Source: Sphaerisporangium sp040685555
Lineage (GTDB): Bacteria; Actinomycetota; Actinomycetes; Streptosporangiales; Streptosporangiaceae
Length of the DNA: 64,000 nucleotides
NCBI RefSeq assembly: GCF_040685555.1
Contig: NZ_JBFBIK010000030.1
Coordinates: forward strand, 6,119-70,118
Direction: 5' to 3'
Part shown: piece after piece, positions 14,559-22,677 of the stretch
Position numbering within the stretch: position 1 is the first letter of the stretch
Layout of the letters: each line of letters opens with the position of its first letter
Position numbers and translations under genes: made by a program
Notes under the pieces: model-generated
Databases searched by the model: none
Told to the model about the DNA's origin: nothing
Seen by the model: only the letters and a program-made list of their open reading frames with translations

Positions 14559-16439
14559 TCACATGCGCGATCGGAGCACCGGGCGCAGCAGGTCGAGCAC
14601 GGCGGCGTCCTCGATCGTGGAGGGCACCGGCTCGTCGGCCCCGTCGGCGATGCCGCGCATGGTCTTGCGGAGGATCTTCCCCGACCGGGTCTTGGGCAGC
14701 CCCGGCACGATGTCCACCTGCTTGAGGCTCGCCACCGCGCCGACCTGGTTCCGGACGAGAAGCACCAGCTCGTCGCGGAGCGCGCCGTGGTCGGCCTGGA
14801 CGCCGCTCTTGAGCACCACCAGCCCGCGCGGCACCTGTCCCTTGAGCTCGTCGGCGACGCCGATCACCGCGCACTCGGCCACGGCGGGATGGCCGGCCAG
14901 CACGGCCTCCATCGACCCGGTGGACAGGCGGTGCCCCGCCACGTTGATGACGTCGTCGGTACGGCCCATGACGAACAGGTAGCCGTCCTCGTCGAGGTGG
15001 CCGCCGTCGCCGGTCAGGTAGTGGCCGGGGTAGGCCGACAGGTAGGACGCGACGTAGCGCTCGTCGTCCTCCCAGAGCGTGGGAAGGGTGCCGGGCGGCA
15101 GCGGCAGGCGCAGGCAGATCGCGCCCTCCTCGCCCGGGGCGCAGGGCCCGCCGTCCGGGTCGAGGACCCGCACGTCGTACCCGGGCACCGGCACCGTGGG
15201 GGAGCCGGGCTTGATGGGCATGGGGGCGAGGCCGCGCAGGTTGGCGGCCACCGGCCAGCCGGTCTCGGTCTGCCACCAGTGGTCCACCACGGGCACGCCG
15301 AGCTTCTCGGTGGCCCAGTGGTAGGTGTCCGGGTCGAGCCGCTCGCCGGCCAGGAACAGTGTCCTGAGCGATGAGATGTCGTACTTCGCGAGGAGCGCCG
15401 CCGACGGGTCGTCCTTCTTGATCGCCCGGAACGCCGTCGGCGCGGTGAACAGCGCGTTCACGCCGTGGTCGGCGATCACCCGCCAGAAGGCCCCGGCGTC
15501 CGGCGTGCCCACCGGCTTGCCCTCGTAGAGGATCGTCGTCGCGCCGAGGAGCAGCGGGCCGTACACGATGTAGGAGTGGCCGACCACCCAGCCGACGTCG
15601 GAGGCCGCCCAGAACACCTCGCCGGGCGCGACGTCGTAGACGTTGCGCATGCTCCACAGCAGCGCGACCGCGTGGCCCCCGTTGTCGCGCACCACACCCT
15701 TGGGCTTCCCTGTGGTGCCGCTGGTGTAGAGGATGTAGAGCGGGTCGGTGGCGGCGACCGGCACGCACCCGGCGGGGACGGCCGTGGCCATCGCCTCGTC
15801 CCAGTCGAGGTCCCGGCCGGGCACCAGCGTCGCGGGGGCCTGCTCCCGTCGCAGGATGACGCAGCCGCGGGGCTTGTGCCCGGCGAGGTCGAGCGCGGCG
15901 TCCAGCATCGGCTTGTACGGCACGATCCTCGCCGGCTCGATGCCGCAGGAGGCGGACACGACGACCACCGGCCGGGCGTCGTCGATGCGCATGGCCAGCT
16001 CGCGCGGGGCGAAGCCGCCGAACACCACCGAGTGGACGGCCCCGAGGCGCGCGCAGGCGAGCATGGCGACCACGGCCTCGGGCACCATCGGCATGTAGAC
16101 GACCACCCGGTCGCCGCTGCCGACGCCGAGCCCCCTGAGCACCCCGGCGAACCGCGCGACCTGCGACAGCAGCTCCGCGTAGGTGTACGTGCGGGCCGTG
16201 CCGGTGACGGGGCTGTCGTAGACCAGGGCCGCCTGGTCGCCCCGCCCGCCGTCCACATGCCTGTCGAGCGCGTTGTAGCAGGTGTTCAGCTCCCCGCCGG
16301 TGAACCACCGGTAGAACGGCGCTTCCTGCGCGTCGAGCACCTTGTCCGGGGCACGGTCCCAGCTCACGGCCTCGGCGGCCTCCCCCCAGAAGCCGTCGGG
16401 ATCGGTGATGGCCCTCGCGAAGACGTCCGCGTACGACAT
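14559..16439 (-). CDS. prpE: Propionyl-CoA synthetase (acetyl-CoA synthetase family)
   Basis: A 626-residue adenylate-forming ligase that activates propionate (or acetate) to its CoA ester with ATP. Visible are the P-loop-like YTSGTTGKPKGVV (near residue 245), the adenine-binding DHWWQTETGWP, the GRTDDVINVAGHRLS hinge, and the C-terminal LPKTRSGKILRK containing the lysine usually controlled by acetylation. The SMEAVL wording and length match PrpE (about 628 residues). I chose the ATG at 16439 because family members start MSYADVFARA and AGGTGAG precedes it; an ATG at 16481 would add 14 residues. Substrate preference is inferred. Confidence 0.85.
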   Translation of the reverse strand: MSYADVFARAITDPDGFWGEAAEAVSWDRAPDKVLDAQEAPFYRWFTGGELNTCYNALDRHVDGGRGDQAALVYDSPVTGTARTYTYAELLSQVARFAGVLRGLGVGSGDRVVVYMPMVPEAVVAMLACARLGAVHSVVFGGFAPRELAMRIDDARPVVVVSASCGIEPARIVPYKPMLDAALDLAGHKPRGCVILRREQAPATLVPGRDLDWDEAMATAVPAGCVPVAATDPLYILYTSGTTGKPKGVVRDNGGHAVALLWSMRNVYDVAPGEVFWAASDVGWVVGHSYIVYGPLLLGATTILYEGKPVGTPDAGAFWRVIADHGVNALFTAPTAFRAIKKDDPSAALLAKYDISSLRTLFLAGERLDPDTYHWATEKLGVPVVDHWWQTETGWPVAANLRGLAPMPIKPGSPTVPVPGYDVRVLDPDGGPCAPGEEGAICLRLPLPPGTLPTLWEDDERYVASYLSAYPGHYLTGDGGHLDEDGYLFVMGRTDDVINVAGHRLSTGSMEAVLAGHPAVAECAVIGVADELKGQVPRGLVVLKSGVQADHGALRDELVLLVRNQVGAVASLKQVDIVPGLPKTRSGKILRKTMRGIADGADEPVPSTIEDAAVLDLLRPVLRSRM

Positions 16440-16549
16440 GCTCACCCGCTCACCTGTCAGTTGGTCGACGACCGCCATCATGACGCGCCGAGCCGGAGAA
16501 CGACAGGGGCCGCGGGCAGGGGATCAGGCGAGGTGGACGTCCGGCCGGC

Positions 16550-17479
16550 TCAGGCCGGCCTCGCGATGACCTGGCCGCCGGCCGCCGGCGTGCCGTACTG
16601 CTCGATGGAGATCCGTACCGGCACGTCGCCCGAGGGCAGCGGCTCCTCGGCGTGCGCGTGGACGAGGCAGGGGGCACCGAGCTCCACGTAACGGTTGAAG
16701 GTCGCGTACAGCTTCGCGGACATGACCGGTAGCGGCTGCGCGAGGAGCCGGGTCGCCTGGCGCATGGCCTCCATGAGGGCCATGCCGGGCACGTGGTCGA
16801 CCTTGTGGTCGAAGAGCACCGGATGGGCGGGGTCCACCCGCAGCAGCCAGGTGTCGTCGAGCCCGGTCGGCGCGAGCACGACGTCCTCGGGCCGGTCGCG
16901 GCCGACCAGCTCGGGCGTGATCGGATCCGGGAGCGGGGCGGGCACGGGCGGATGTCCGGGGCGGGTCGCGGCGCGCAGCCGGTCGTAGGCCGCCTGGGAC
17001 ACGCAGTCGAAGCTCCCCTCTCCCATGCCGACCAGCTCCCCGTCCCGGTAGAGGTCCACGTGTCCGCGCAGGCCCGCCAGGTACTTGCCCCGGTGCCGCA
17101 CCTCGCTGCGCGTGAAGCGGAGCACCAGGTTGGTGGGACCCGGGCCGATCGTCAGGTCCCCGAGGTCGGCCTCGTAGGACAGCTCCCAGAGGAGGAACTG
17201 CCGGCCGAGCGGGCAGTCCAGCTCGGCGTGGCTCACCACGAGCCCCGCCTGCCGGATCGTCTCGGCGATCAGCAGGGGATCGTGCCTTCCGGCGACCGGG
17301 CGATAGAAGGTGTGCGTGCGGGGCCACTGGGCCGCGAGGATGGTGGTCTTGTCGTCCAGGGACCGCCAGCCGGTGATCATGACCTCGGACACCGCCGCGC
17401 GGTGCACCAGGTGGCGGGAGACCGGCTGCTCGAAGAACGACGGGCCGACCGACAGGTCGAAGGCTTGGTGCGTCGTCAT
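16550..17479 (-). CDS. afsA: AfsA/ScbA-family gamma-butyrolactone (A-factor) biosynthesis protein
   Basis: A 309-residue protein with the two AfsA repeats (double hot-dog fold). The first repeat starts LVHRAAVSEVMITGW (near residue 27) and contains AQWPRTHTFY and RQAGLVVSHAE. The second, near residue 215, contains HPVLFDHKVDHVPGMALMEAMRQA, given here in two parts: HPVLFDHKVDHV and PGMALMEAMRQ. AfsA proteins condense a beta-ketoacyl-ACP with dihydroxyacetone phosphate as the first committed step to butyrolactone or related autoregulators. AGAGGT lies before the ATG at 17479. It is divergent from a receptor-type TetR gene with an 18-bp operator between them, the classic arrangement of signal synthase and receptor. 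The exact signal cannot be predicted. Confidence 0.9.
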   Translation of the reverse strand: MTTHQAFDLSVGPSFFEQPVSRHLVHRAAVSEVMITGWRSLDDKTTILAAQWPRTHTFYRPVAGRHDPLLIAETIRQAGLVVSHAELDCPLGRQFLLWELSYEADLGDLTIGPGPTNLVLRFTRSEVRHRGKYLAGLRGHVDLYRDGELVGMGEGSFDCVSQAAYDRLRAATRPGHPPVPAPLPDPITPELVGRDRPEDVVLAPTGLDDTWLLRVDPAHPVLFDHKVDHVPGMALMEAMRQATRLLAQPLPVMSAKLYATFNRYVELGAPCLVHAHAEEPLPSGDVPVRISIEQYGTPAAGGQVIARPA

Positions 17480-17507
17480 GGCTATTACCTCTTCAGAGTT
17501 CCTGCCT

Positions 17508-17547
17508 TTGAGGCAACGCGGGGCATAGGATACCGACCGAGCGGTAT
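17508..17547. promoter_or_regulatory. Autoregulator-type operator between afsA and the TetR gene
   Basis: ATACCG-ACCGAG-CGGTAT at 17530-17547 is an 18-bp palindrome lying 25 bp before the TetR start and 51 bp before afsA. A possible plus-strand promoter (TTGAGG at 17508-17513, 17-bp spacer, TACCGA at 17531-17536) would be covered by it. One dimer could therefore repress both genes. Confidence 0.7.
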
Positions 17548-17571
17548 TTTTTGGGAGGATCACCATTCGTC

Positions 17572-18192
17572 ATGGCTAAACAGGCACGAGCGCTGGCCAC
17601 CAGGCAACGGGTCCTGGAAGGCGCGGCAGAGGTGTTCGAGGAGTTCGGCTACGCGGCCACCACGATGGCCCAGATCCTCGAGCGTTGCGGGGTGACCAAG
17701 GGGGCGCTGTACTTCCACTTCGGCTCCAAGGAGAAGCTCGCGAGGGCGATACTCGACGCCGACGAGAAGCTGCTGGCCTCTCTGGTGTCCGTCGACCGCT
17801 CGCCACTCCAGCTGGTGATCGACGCCAGCCACGGGTTCGCGAGGGAGCTGCAGAAGAACGTCATCGCCAGGGCCAGCGTCCGGTTGGCGATCGAGCACGG
17901 GACCTTTTCAAGGGCTGAGTTCACCACCCACGTGATGTGGCAGGACGGTGCCAGGGACCTCCTGGCCAGGGCGCGGCAGCAGGGTGACCTGCTGCCCGAT
18001 ATCGACATCGACGCGGTGGCCGAGACGGTGGTCGCGGCCTTCACGGGGGCGCAGATCGTGTCGCAGGCCGTCTCCGGCCGCAGAGACCTGCGCAACAGGC
18101 TCACGAACTTCTGGAAGCTGCTGCTGCCGGGGATCGTGCCGGCCGACCTGATCGGCCGCTTCGATCCCGCGGGCACCTATATCAACGTGTAG
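17572..18192 (+). CDS. TetR-family gamma-butyrolactone receptor-like regulator (ArpA/ScbR type)
   Basis: A 206-residue TetR protein. The N-terminal HTH (residues 9-55) reads TRQRVLEGAAEVFEEFGY, then CGVTKGALYFHFGSKEKLA, the wording typical of ArpA/ScbR-type receptors. The C-terminal domain has ARASVRLAIEHG and the TGAQIVSQAVSGRRDL segment, also characteristic of butyrolactone receptors. Such proteins leave their operators when the autoregulator binds. I chose the ATG at 17572, the start of MAKQARALATRQ; GGGAGG lies 13 bases upstream. The 3' end overlaps the convergent SDR gene by 16 bases. Confidence 0.87.
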   Translation: MAKQARALATRQRVLEGAAEVFEEFGYAATTMAQILERCGVTKGALYFHFGSKEKLARAILDADEKLLASLVSVDRSPLQLVIDASHGFARELQKNVIARASVRLAIEHGTFSRAEFTTHVMWQDGARDLLARARQQGDLLPDIDIDAVAETVVAAFTGAQIVSQAVSGRRDLRNRLTNFWKLLLPGIVPADLIGRFDPAGTYINV

Positions 18193-18938
18193 CCGCCGTC
18201 CACGGGCAGGGTGACGCCGGTGACGAAGGACGCGCGGTCGCTCACGAGCCACGCCGCCGCCTCGGCGACCTCCTCCGGCTCGGCGGTCCTGCCCTGGGGG
18301 GTGACCGCGTGCAGAAGGTCCTCGATCCCGGGCCGCAGGGCGAACCAGGCCTCGATCATCTCCGACCTGGTCGTGCCCGGCGCGATCGCGTTGACGCGGA
18401 TGCCCTGCTTGGCGTACTCCGCCGCCGCGGCCTTGGTCAGCCCGACGACCGCGTGCTTGGAGATCACGTAGGGCGCCGCCACCGGCGTCGCGACCAGGCC
18501 GCCGACGCTGCTGGTGTTCACGATCGCGCCGCCGCCGCCGGCGAGCATCTGGGCGATCTCCCGGCGCGTGCAGTACCAGACGCCGCGCAGGTTGACGTCC
18601 ACGATCGCGTCGAAGACGGCGTCGTCCATCAGGTGCATGGGCGCCTGCTCGGCTCCCATCCCGGCGTTGTTGAAGGCCACGTCGAGCCGCCCGAACTTCT
18701 GGACGGTGGCGGAGACCGCGCGGTCGACGTCCTCCGGCCGGGTCACGTCGGCCACCGTGTAGGCGGCCTCGAAGCCCTTTGCGGATAATTCGTCGACCAG
18801 ATCGCTCAATTCTCGCTCGCGTCGTGCCGTGACCATGACGGCGGCTCCTTCACGGGCGAATACCCGTGCGGCCGCGGCTCCGATTCCGCTGCTCGCCCCG
18901 GTGATAAGGGCGACCTTTCCTGATAATATTCCCCACAT
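18177..18938 (-). CDS. SDR-family oxidoreductase of the afsA locus
   Basis: A 253-residue SDR with TGASSGIG at residues 13-20, an arginine-rich post-strand-2 loop (VTARRERE) favouring NADP(H), NNAG near residue 90, SSVGG, YVISK (Tyr-x-x-x-Lys near residue 155), and the C-terminal PVDGGYTLI. Classical reductases of this kind complete butyrolactone synthesis by reducing a keto group (BarS1-type), so its place beside afsA and the receptor suggests that role; this is inference. The 5' 150 bases are less GC-rich than the rest. No strong ribosome binding site precedes the ATG. Confidence 0.85.
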   Translation of the reverse strand: MWGILSGKVALITGASSGIGAAAARVFAREGAAVMVTARRERELSDLVDELSAKGFEAAYTVADVTRPEDVDRAVSATVQKFGRLDVAFNNAGMGAEQAPMHLMDDAVFDAIVDVNLRGVWYCTRREIAQMLAGGGGAIVNTSSVGGLVATPVAAPYVISKHAVVGLTKAAAAEYAKQGIRVNAIAPGTTRSEMIEAWFALRPGIEDLLHAVTPQGRTAEPEEVAEAAAWLVSDRASFVTGVTLPVDGGYTLI

Positions 18939-19044
18939 GTCTATATTGTCGCCATGTCGGGCACCGATGGCAATGGCGCGGAATGTATAAATCGTGTGAA
19001 TTCTTGAATAATGGAGTTTCGTAGGGATTTAGCTTTTTAGGGGA

Positions 19045-20694
19045 TTATGTGCTGGCGCGATAACGGTGCATGAGCGCCACCGCCATGGCCCCCTCGCCGA
19101 CCCCCGACGCGACCCGCTTGACCGAACGGGCGCGCACGTCGCCCGCCGCGAAGACGCCGGGCACGCTGGTCTCCAGCAGGTACGGCCCGCGCGAAAGGTC
19201 CCAGCTCGCGGGTGGCACGTCCGGCCCCGTCACCACGAACCCGTGGTCGTCGCGCTCCACAGAGCCGTCCAGCCACCCGGTACGCGGCCGGGCGCCGATG
19301 AAGGTGAAGACGAAGTGGGCGGGCTCCTCGGTCGTCTCGCCGGTGAGGACGTCGGTGAGCGTGATGCGCTCCAGACGCTCCTCTCCGTCGAGCTCCACGA
19401 CGCGCGTCCCAAGGCGTACCTCGATGACGGGAGTCCTGAGGATCTCGTCCACGAGGTACTGCGACATCCCCGCCTCCAGGGACCCGGCCCTGATCAGCAT
19501 GGTCACCCTGCTGGCGTAGTTCGCGAAGTGCAGGGCCGCCTGGCCGGCCGAGTTGGCGCCCCCGATGACGTAGACGTGCTGGGAGATGCACGACTGGCTC
19601 TCGGTCGTCGCGGCGCCGTAGTAGAGCCCCGCGCCCGCGAAGCGGTCGGCGCCGGGGACATCGAGGCGGTTGTAGGAGACCCCCATCGACAGCAGCACCA
19701 CCTCCGCGCTGATCTCGGTGCCGTCGGCCAGCGTGATGATCCGCGCGGGGTCGGCCCTTCGCAGGCCTGTCACCTCGACGGGATACAGCAGCTCCGCGCC
19801 GAACCGGCGCACCTGCGAGACGGCACGGCGGGCCAGGTCGCGCCCGGAGAGCCCCGCGGGGAAGCCGAGGTAGTTCTCGATGAGGCTGGAGGTGCCCGCC
19901 TGCCCGCCGGGGACGTCGAAGTCCACCAGCAGGGTGGACAGCCCCTCGGAGGCCGAGTAGACCCCCGCCGCGAGCCCCGCGGGGCCCGCGCCGATGATGA
20001 CGGTCTCGTAGTGCGGTCGTGAGGCCGTCCCGGAAAGGCCGAGGCGCTCGGCGAGCCGCGCGCTGCTCGGCGCCGACAGGTGGTCGCCCTCGGGGAACAG
20101 CACCAGGGGCAGGGAGTCCGTGCGCCCCTCGGCCAGCCGCGTGGCCTCCGGATCGAGGTCGATGTCCAGGAACTGAAAGGGCTGCTCGTTGCGGGTGAGG
20201 AAGTCCCTGACCGCGTGGGTCGCCGGGGAGACCAGGAACCCGACGACCTTGATGCCCTGGTAGGCGGACCGGTAGGAGGCCAGCCAGTCGGACAGGAGGT
20301 CGTCGAGCACCGGGAACAGGCGCTCCTCGGGAGGGTCCCAGGGCTTCATCAGGTAGTGGTGGAGCCTGACCCGGTTGATCGCCGTGATGGCGGCGTCGGT
20401 GTCGGCGTACGCGGTCAGCAGCACGCGTCTGGCGTCGGGGAACCGCGCGCCGGCCTCCAGCAGGAAGTCCACGCCGGTCATCTCCGGCATCCGCTGGTCG
20501 ACCATGAAGAGCGCGGGGTCGTCGCCGCGCTCGTCGAGCGCGTCCAGGATGCCTAGCGCCTCCTTGCCCGACGACGCGCCGAGCACCCGGTAGCTGCTGG
20601 AGTAGGCCGAGCGCAGGTCGCGCCTGACCGCCCTCAGCACCTGCGGATCGTCGTCCACGGCGAGGATCACCGGCCTGCCGGTCTCGTCACTCAA
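19045..20694 (-). CDS. Receiver domain fused to a thioredoxin-reductase-like flavoprotein
   Basis: A 549-residue three-part protein. Residues 1-125 form a response-regulator receiver (VILAVDDDPQVLRAV, phospho-acceptor Asp in LFMVDQRMPEMTG, Lys in YLMKPWDPP). Residues 140-225 resemble a glutaredoxin/thioredoxin-like fold without a CxxC. Residues 235-545 form a TrxR-like flavoprotein: FAD motif GAGPAGLAAG, NAD(P)H motif VIGGANSAGQAA, and a final GVFAAGDVR. The CATC redox pair of thioredoxin reductase is replaced by a single Cys in ESQSCIS. The TTG start overlaps the stop of the UBP zinc-finger gene (TTGA), so they are coupled. Confidence 0.85.
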   Translation of the reverse strand: MSDETGRPVILAVDDDPQVLRAVRRDLRSAYSSSYRVLGASSGKEALGILDALDERGDDPALFMVDQRMPEMTGVDFLLEAGARFPDARRVLLTAYADTDAAITAINRVRLHHYLMKPWDPPEERLFPVLDDLLSDWLASYRSAYQGIKVVGFLVSPATHAVRDFLTRNEQPFQFLDIDLDPEATRLAEGRTDSLPLVLFPEGDHLSAPSSARLAERLGLSGTASRPHYETVIIGAGPAGLAAGVYSASEGLSTLLVDFDVPGGQAGTSSLIENYLGFPAGLSGRDLARRAVSQVRRFGAELLYPVEVTGLRRADPARIITLADGTEISAEVVLLSMGVSYNRLDVPGADRFAGAGLYYGAATTESQSCISQHVYVIGGANSAGQAALHFANYASRVTMLIRAGSLEAGMSQYLVDEILRTPVIEVRLGTRVVELDGEERLERITLTDVLTGETTEEPAHFVFTFIGARPRTGWLDGSVERDDHGFVVTGPDVPPASWDLSRGPYLLETSVPGVFAAGDVRARSVKRVASGVGEGAMAVALMHRYRAST

Positions 20695-20951
20695 TTCTCG
20701 ATGACCTCCTCGTCCACGTAGCACCACGCCCAGCTCTCGCCGGGCTCGGCCGAGGCGGCGATCGGATGGCCGCTGGCGCGATGGTGCTTGGTCGCGTGCC
20801 GTCCGCGGGAGGAGTCGCAGCAGCCGACGTGACCGCAGCTGAGGCACTCTCTGAGGTGCACCCAGCGCTGCCCGAGCGCCAGGCACTCCTGGCACCCGTC
20901 GGAAGTCGCCGCCACCTCGCGGATCTGGTCAACGTGCGAGCATTGGGCCAC
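20691..20951 (-). CDS. UBP-type zinc-finger protein
   Basis: An 86-residue protein consisting of one UBP-type zinc finger: Cys/His ligands in CSH, CQEC, ECLSCGHVGCC, and the final HATKHHRASGHPI. In bacteria such small domains are often next to or fused with thioredoxin-reductase-like flavoproteins, as here. I chose the GTG at 20951 because GGAGG lies five bases upstream; in-frame ATGs at 20963 and 21008 lack one. It probably serves as a protein-interaction module for the downstream flavoprotein. The start is uncertain, the domain is not. Confidence 0.8.
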   Translation of the reverse strand: MAQCSHVDQIREVAATSDGCQECLALGQRWVHLRECLSCGHVGCCDSSRGRHATKHHRASGHPIAASAEPGESWAWCYVDEEVIEN

Positions 20952-21162
20952 AGCGGCCTCCATGTCCGGGAAGTTGCACAGGCCAAGTGATCCACAGCGT
21001 AAGCACATGGATACGAATGCGGACGCGGACCTGATTAAGTCCGGCGAATCAGGCTCTCCGCTTCCTGGCGCCCCCGCACACCCGACAAAGTGCAGACGGA
21101 TGCTTTGACCTCCCGCACGGCCGGTGTAACGCTCCCTTCACCGGCGTGAGAGGAGCCCATCC

Positions 21163-22677
21163 ATGGGTGACACAGGCGTGCTCCCGGAGGAGTTGCGGGC
21201 GCATCCGCTCTTCCACGGACTCACCGACGACCAGTACGGCTGGCTGTCGGCGGCGGCCCGCTCCCGCGAGCTGGCAGACGGCGAGGTGCTGTTCACCGAG
21301 GGGGCTCCGGCGAGGTTCTTCGTCGTGCTCCTGGAAGGCGAGCTGCTCATCTCCAAGGTGGTCGACGACCGCGAGGAGGTGCTGGCCCGGCACTCGACCC
21401 GGCCGGACGCGGAGACCCGCGCGTCGCTCGCTCACACCTTCACCGGCGAGCTGTGCGTGCTGGCCGGCGACGCCTACCTCGCCACGGCCACCTCCGTCGG
21501 CGACAGCCGCGTCGCGCTCTACGAACGCGACGCCTTCCTGCACATGCTGGTGCTCACGCCGACCGTGTCGGAGCTGGTCATCCCCGTGCTCGCGCTCCGC
21601 GCCCAGGACATGATCGTGAGCGCCGGGCGCCGTTCCACGCTGGCCTCGCTCGGCACCCTGGCGGCGGGCATCGCCCACGAGCTGAACAACCCCGTGGCCG
21701 CGGTCACCCGCGCCATCGGCGAGCTGGACGACGCCGTGGCCGAGCTGGAGGAGGCGGCCGAGATCTGGGGTGAGACCGCGACGGCGAGCGAGCGTGAGGC
21801 CGTACGGGCCGCGCAGCGCGACTGGCGTGCCCGCGCCCGGGGCTCGGGGCCCGGCGACGCGCTCGGCGTGAGCCAGGTGGAGGAGCGGCTCCAGGACTGG
21901 GCGGAGGACCACGGCCTCGACGACGGGGCCCGCCTCGCCGAACTGCTGGTGGAGCGCGGCCTCGACGTCGGCTGGCTGGAGGACCTCGCGGGGCGCCTGC
22001 GGCCCGACCGCCTGCCCGCCGCGCTGCGCTACCTCTCAGAAAGCCTGCGGGTGCGCTCATCCGCCGTGGACGTGCGCGACGCCGGGACGCGCGTCTCGGC
22101 GATCGTGAGGAACACCAAGGAGTACACCAACCTCGACCGCGCCCCCGAGTCGGACGTCGACGTCCGCGAGGGGCTGGAGGCCACGCTGGCGATGCTGCGC
22201 CCGCAGCTGGCGGGCGTCACCGTGGTCCGCGAGTACGCCCAGCCGCTGCCCCGCATCCCGGGCTATCCCACCGAGCTCAACCAGGTGTGGACCAACCTCA
22301 TCGACAACGCGGCCGCCGCCATGGCGGGCGGCGGCGAGCTGAGGATCAGCGCGCGCGGCGAGGGCGGCTGCGTCGTGGTCGAGGTCGCCGACACCGGCCC
22401 GGGGATCGACCCCGTGGTGCTGCCGCGCGTGTTCGAGCCGTTCTTCACGACCAAGGACATCGGGGCGGGCACCGGGCTGGGCCTGCACCTGACCCACCGC
22501 ATCGTGACCAGGCGTCACCGGGGGTCGATCACGGTTCGCTCGCGGCCCGGGGATACTCGCTTCCTGGTGAGGCTGCCAGGCCGGTCGGCGGATGCGACGC
22601 CTGGGCCGGCGGCGGATGCGACGGAGGCCGGCCAGGCCCGTCCGGTCGCGGCCGGTGCCGGATCTCCGCCCAGGTGA
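21163..22677 (+). CDS. Soluble sensor histidine kinase with N-terminal cNMP-binding-like domain
   Basis: A 504-residue protein without membrane segments. Residues 10-135 form a cyclic-nucleotide-binding-like domain (HPLFHGLTDDQYGWLSAAA, then DGEVLFTEGAPARFFVVLLEGEL). The dimerisation helix carries the phospho-acceptor His in LAAGIAHELNNPVAAVTR (near residue 172). A helical insert follows. The ATPase lobe has an N box (LNQVWTNLIDNAAAAM), a G1 box (DTGPGID) and a G2 box (GAGTGLGLHLTHRIV). It is divergent from the receiver-flavoprotein genes, its likely partner. Its 3' 149 bases are also coding on the other strand for LtrA. Confidence 0.87.
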   Translation: MGDTGVLPEELRAHPLFHGLTDDQYGWLSAAARSRELADGEVLFTEGAPARFFVVLLEGELLISKVVDDREEVLARHSTRPDAETRASLAHTFTGELCVLAGDAYLATATSVGDSRVALYERDAFLHMLVLTPTVSELVIPVLALRAQDMIVSAGRRSTLASLGTLAAGIAHELNNPVAAVTRAIGELDDAVAELEEAAEIWGETATASEREAVRAAQRDWRARARGSGPGDALGVSQVEERLQDWAEDHGLDDGARLAELLVERGLDVGWLEDLAGRLRPDRLPAALRYLSESLRVRSSAVDVRDAGTRVSAIVRNTKEYTNLDRAPESDVDVREGLEATLAMLRPQLAGVTVVREYAQPLPRIPGYPTELNQVWTNLIDNAAAAMAGGGELRISARGEGGCVVVEVADTGPGIDPVVLPRVFEPFFTTKDIGAGTGLGLHLTHRIVTRRHRGSITVRSRPGDTRFLVRLPGRSADATPGPAADATEAGQARPVAAGAGSPPR

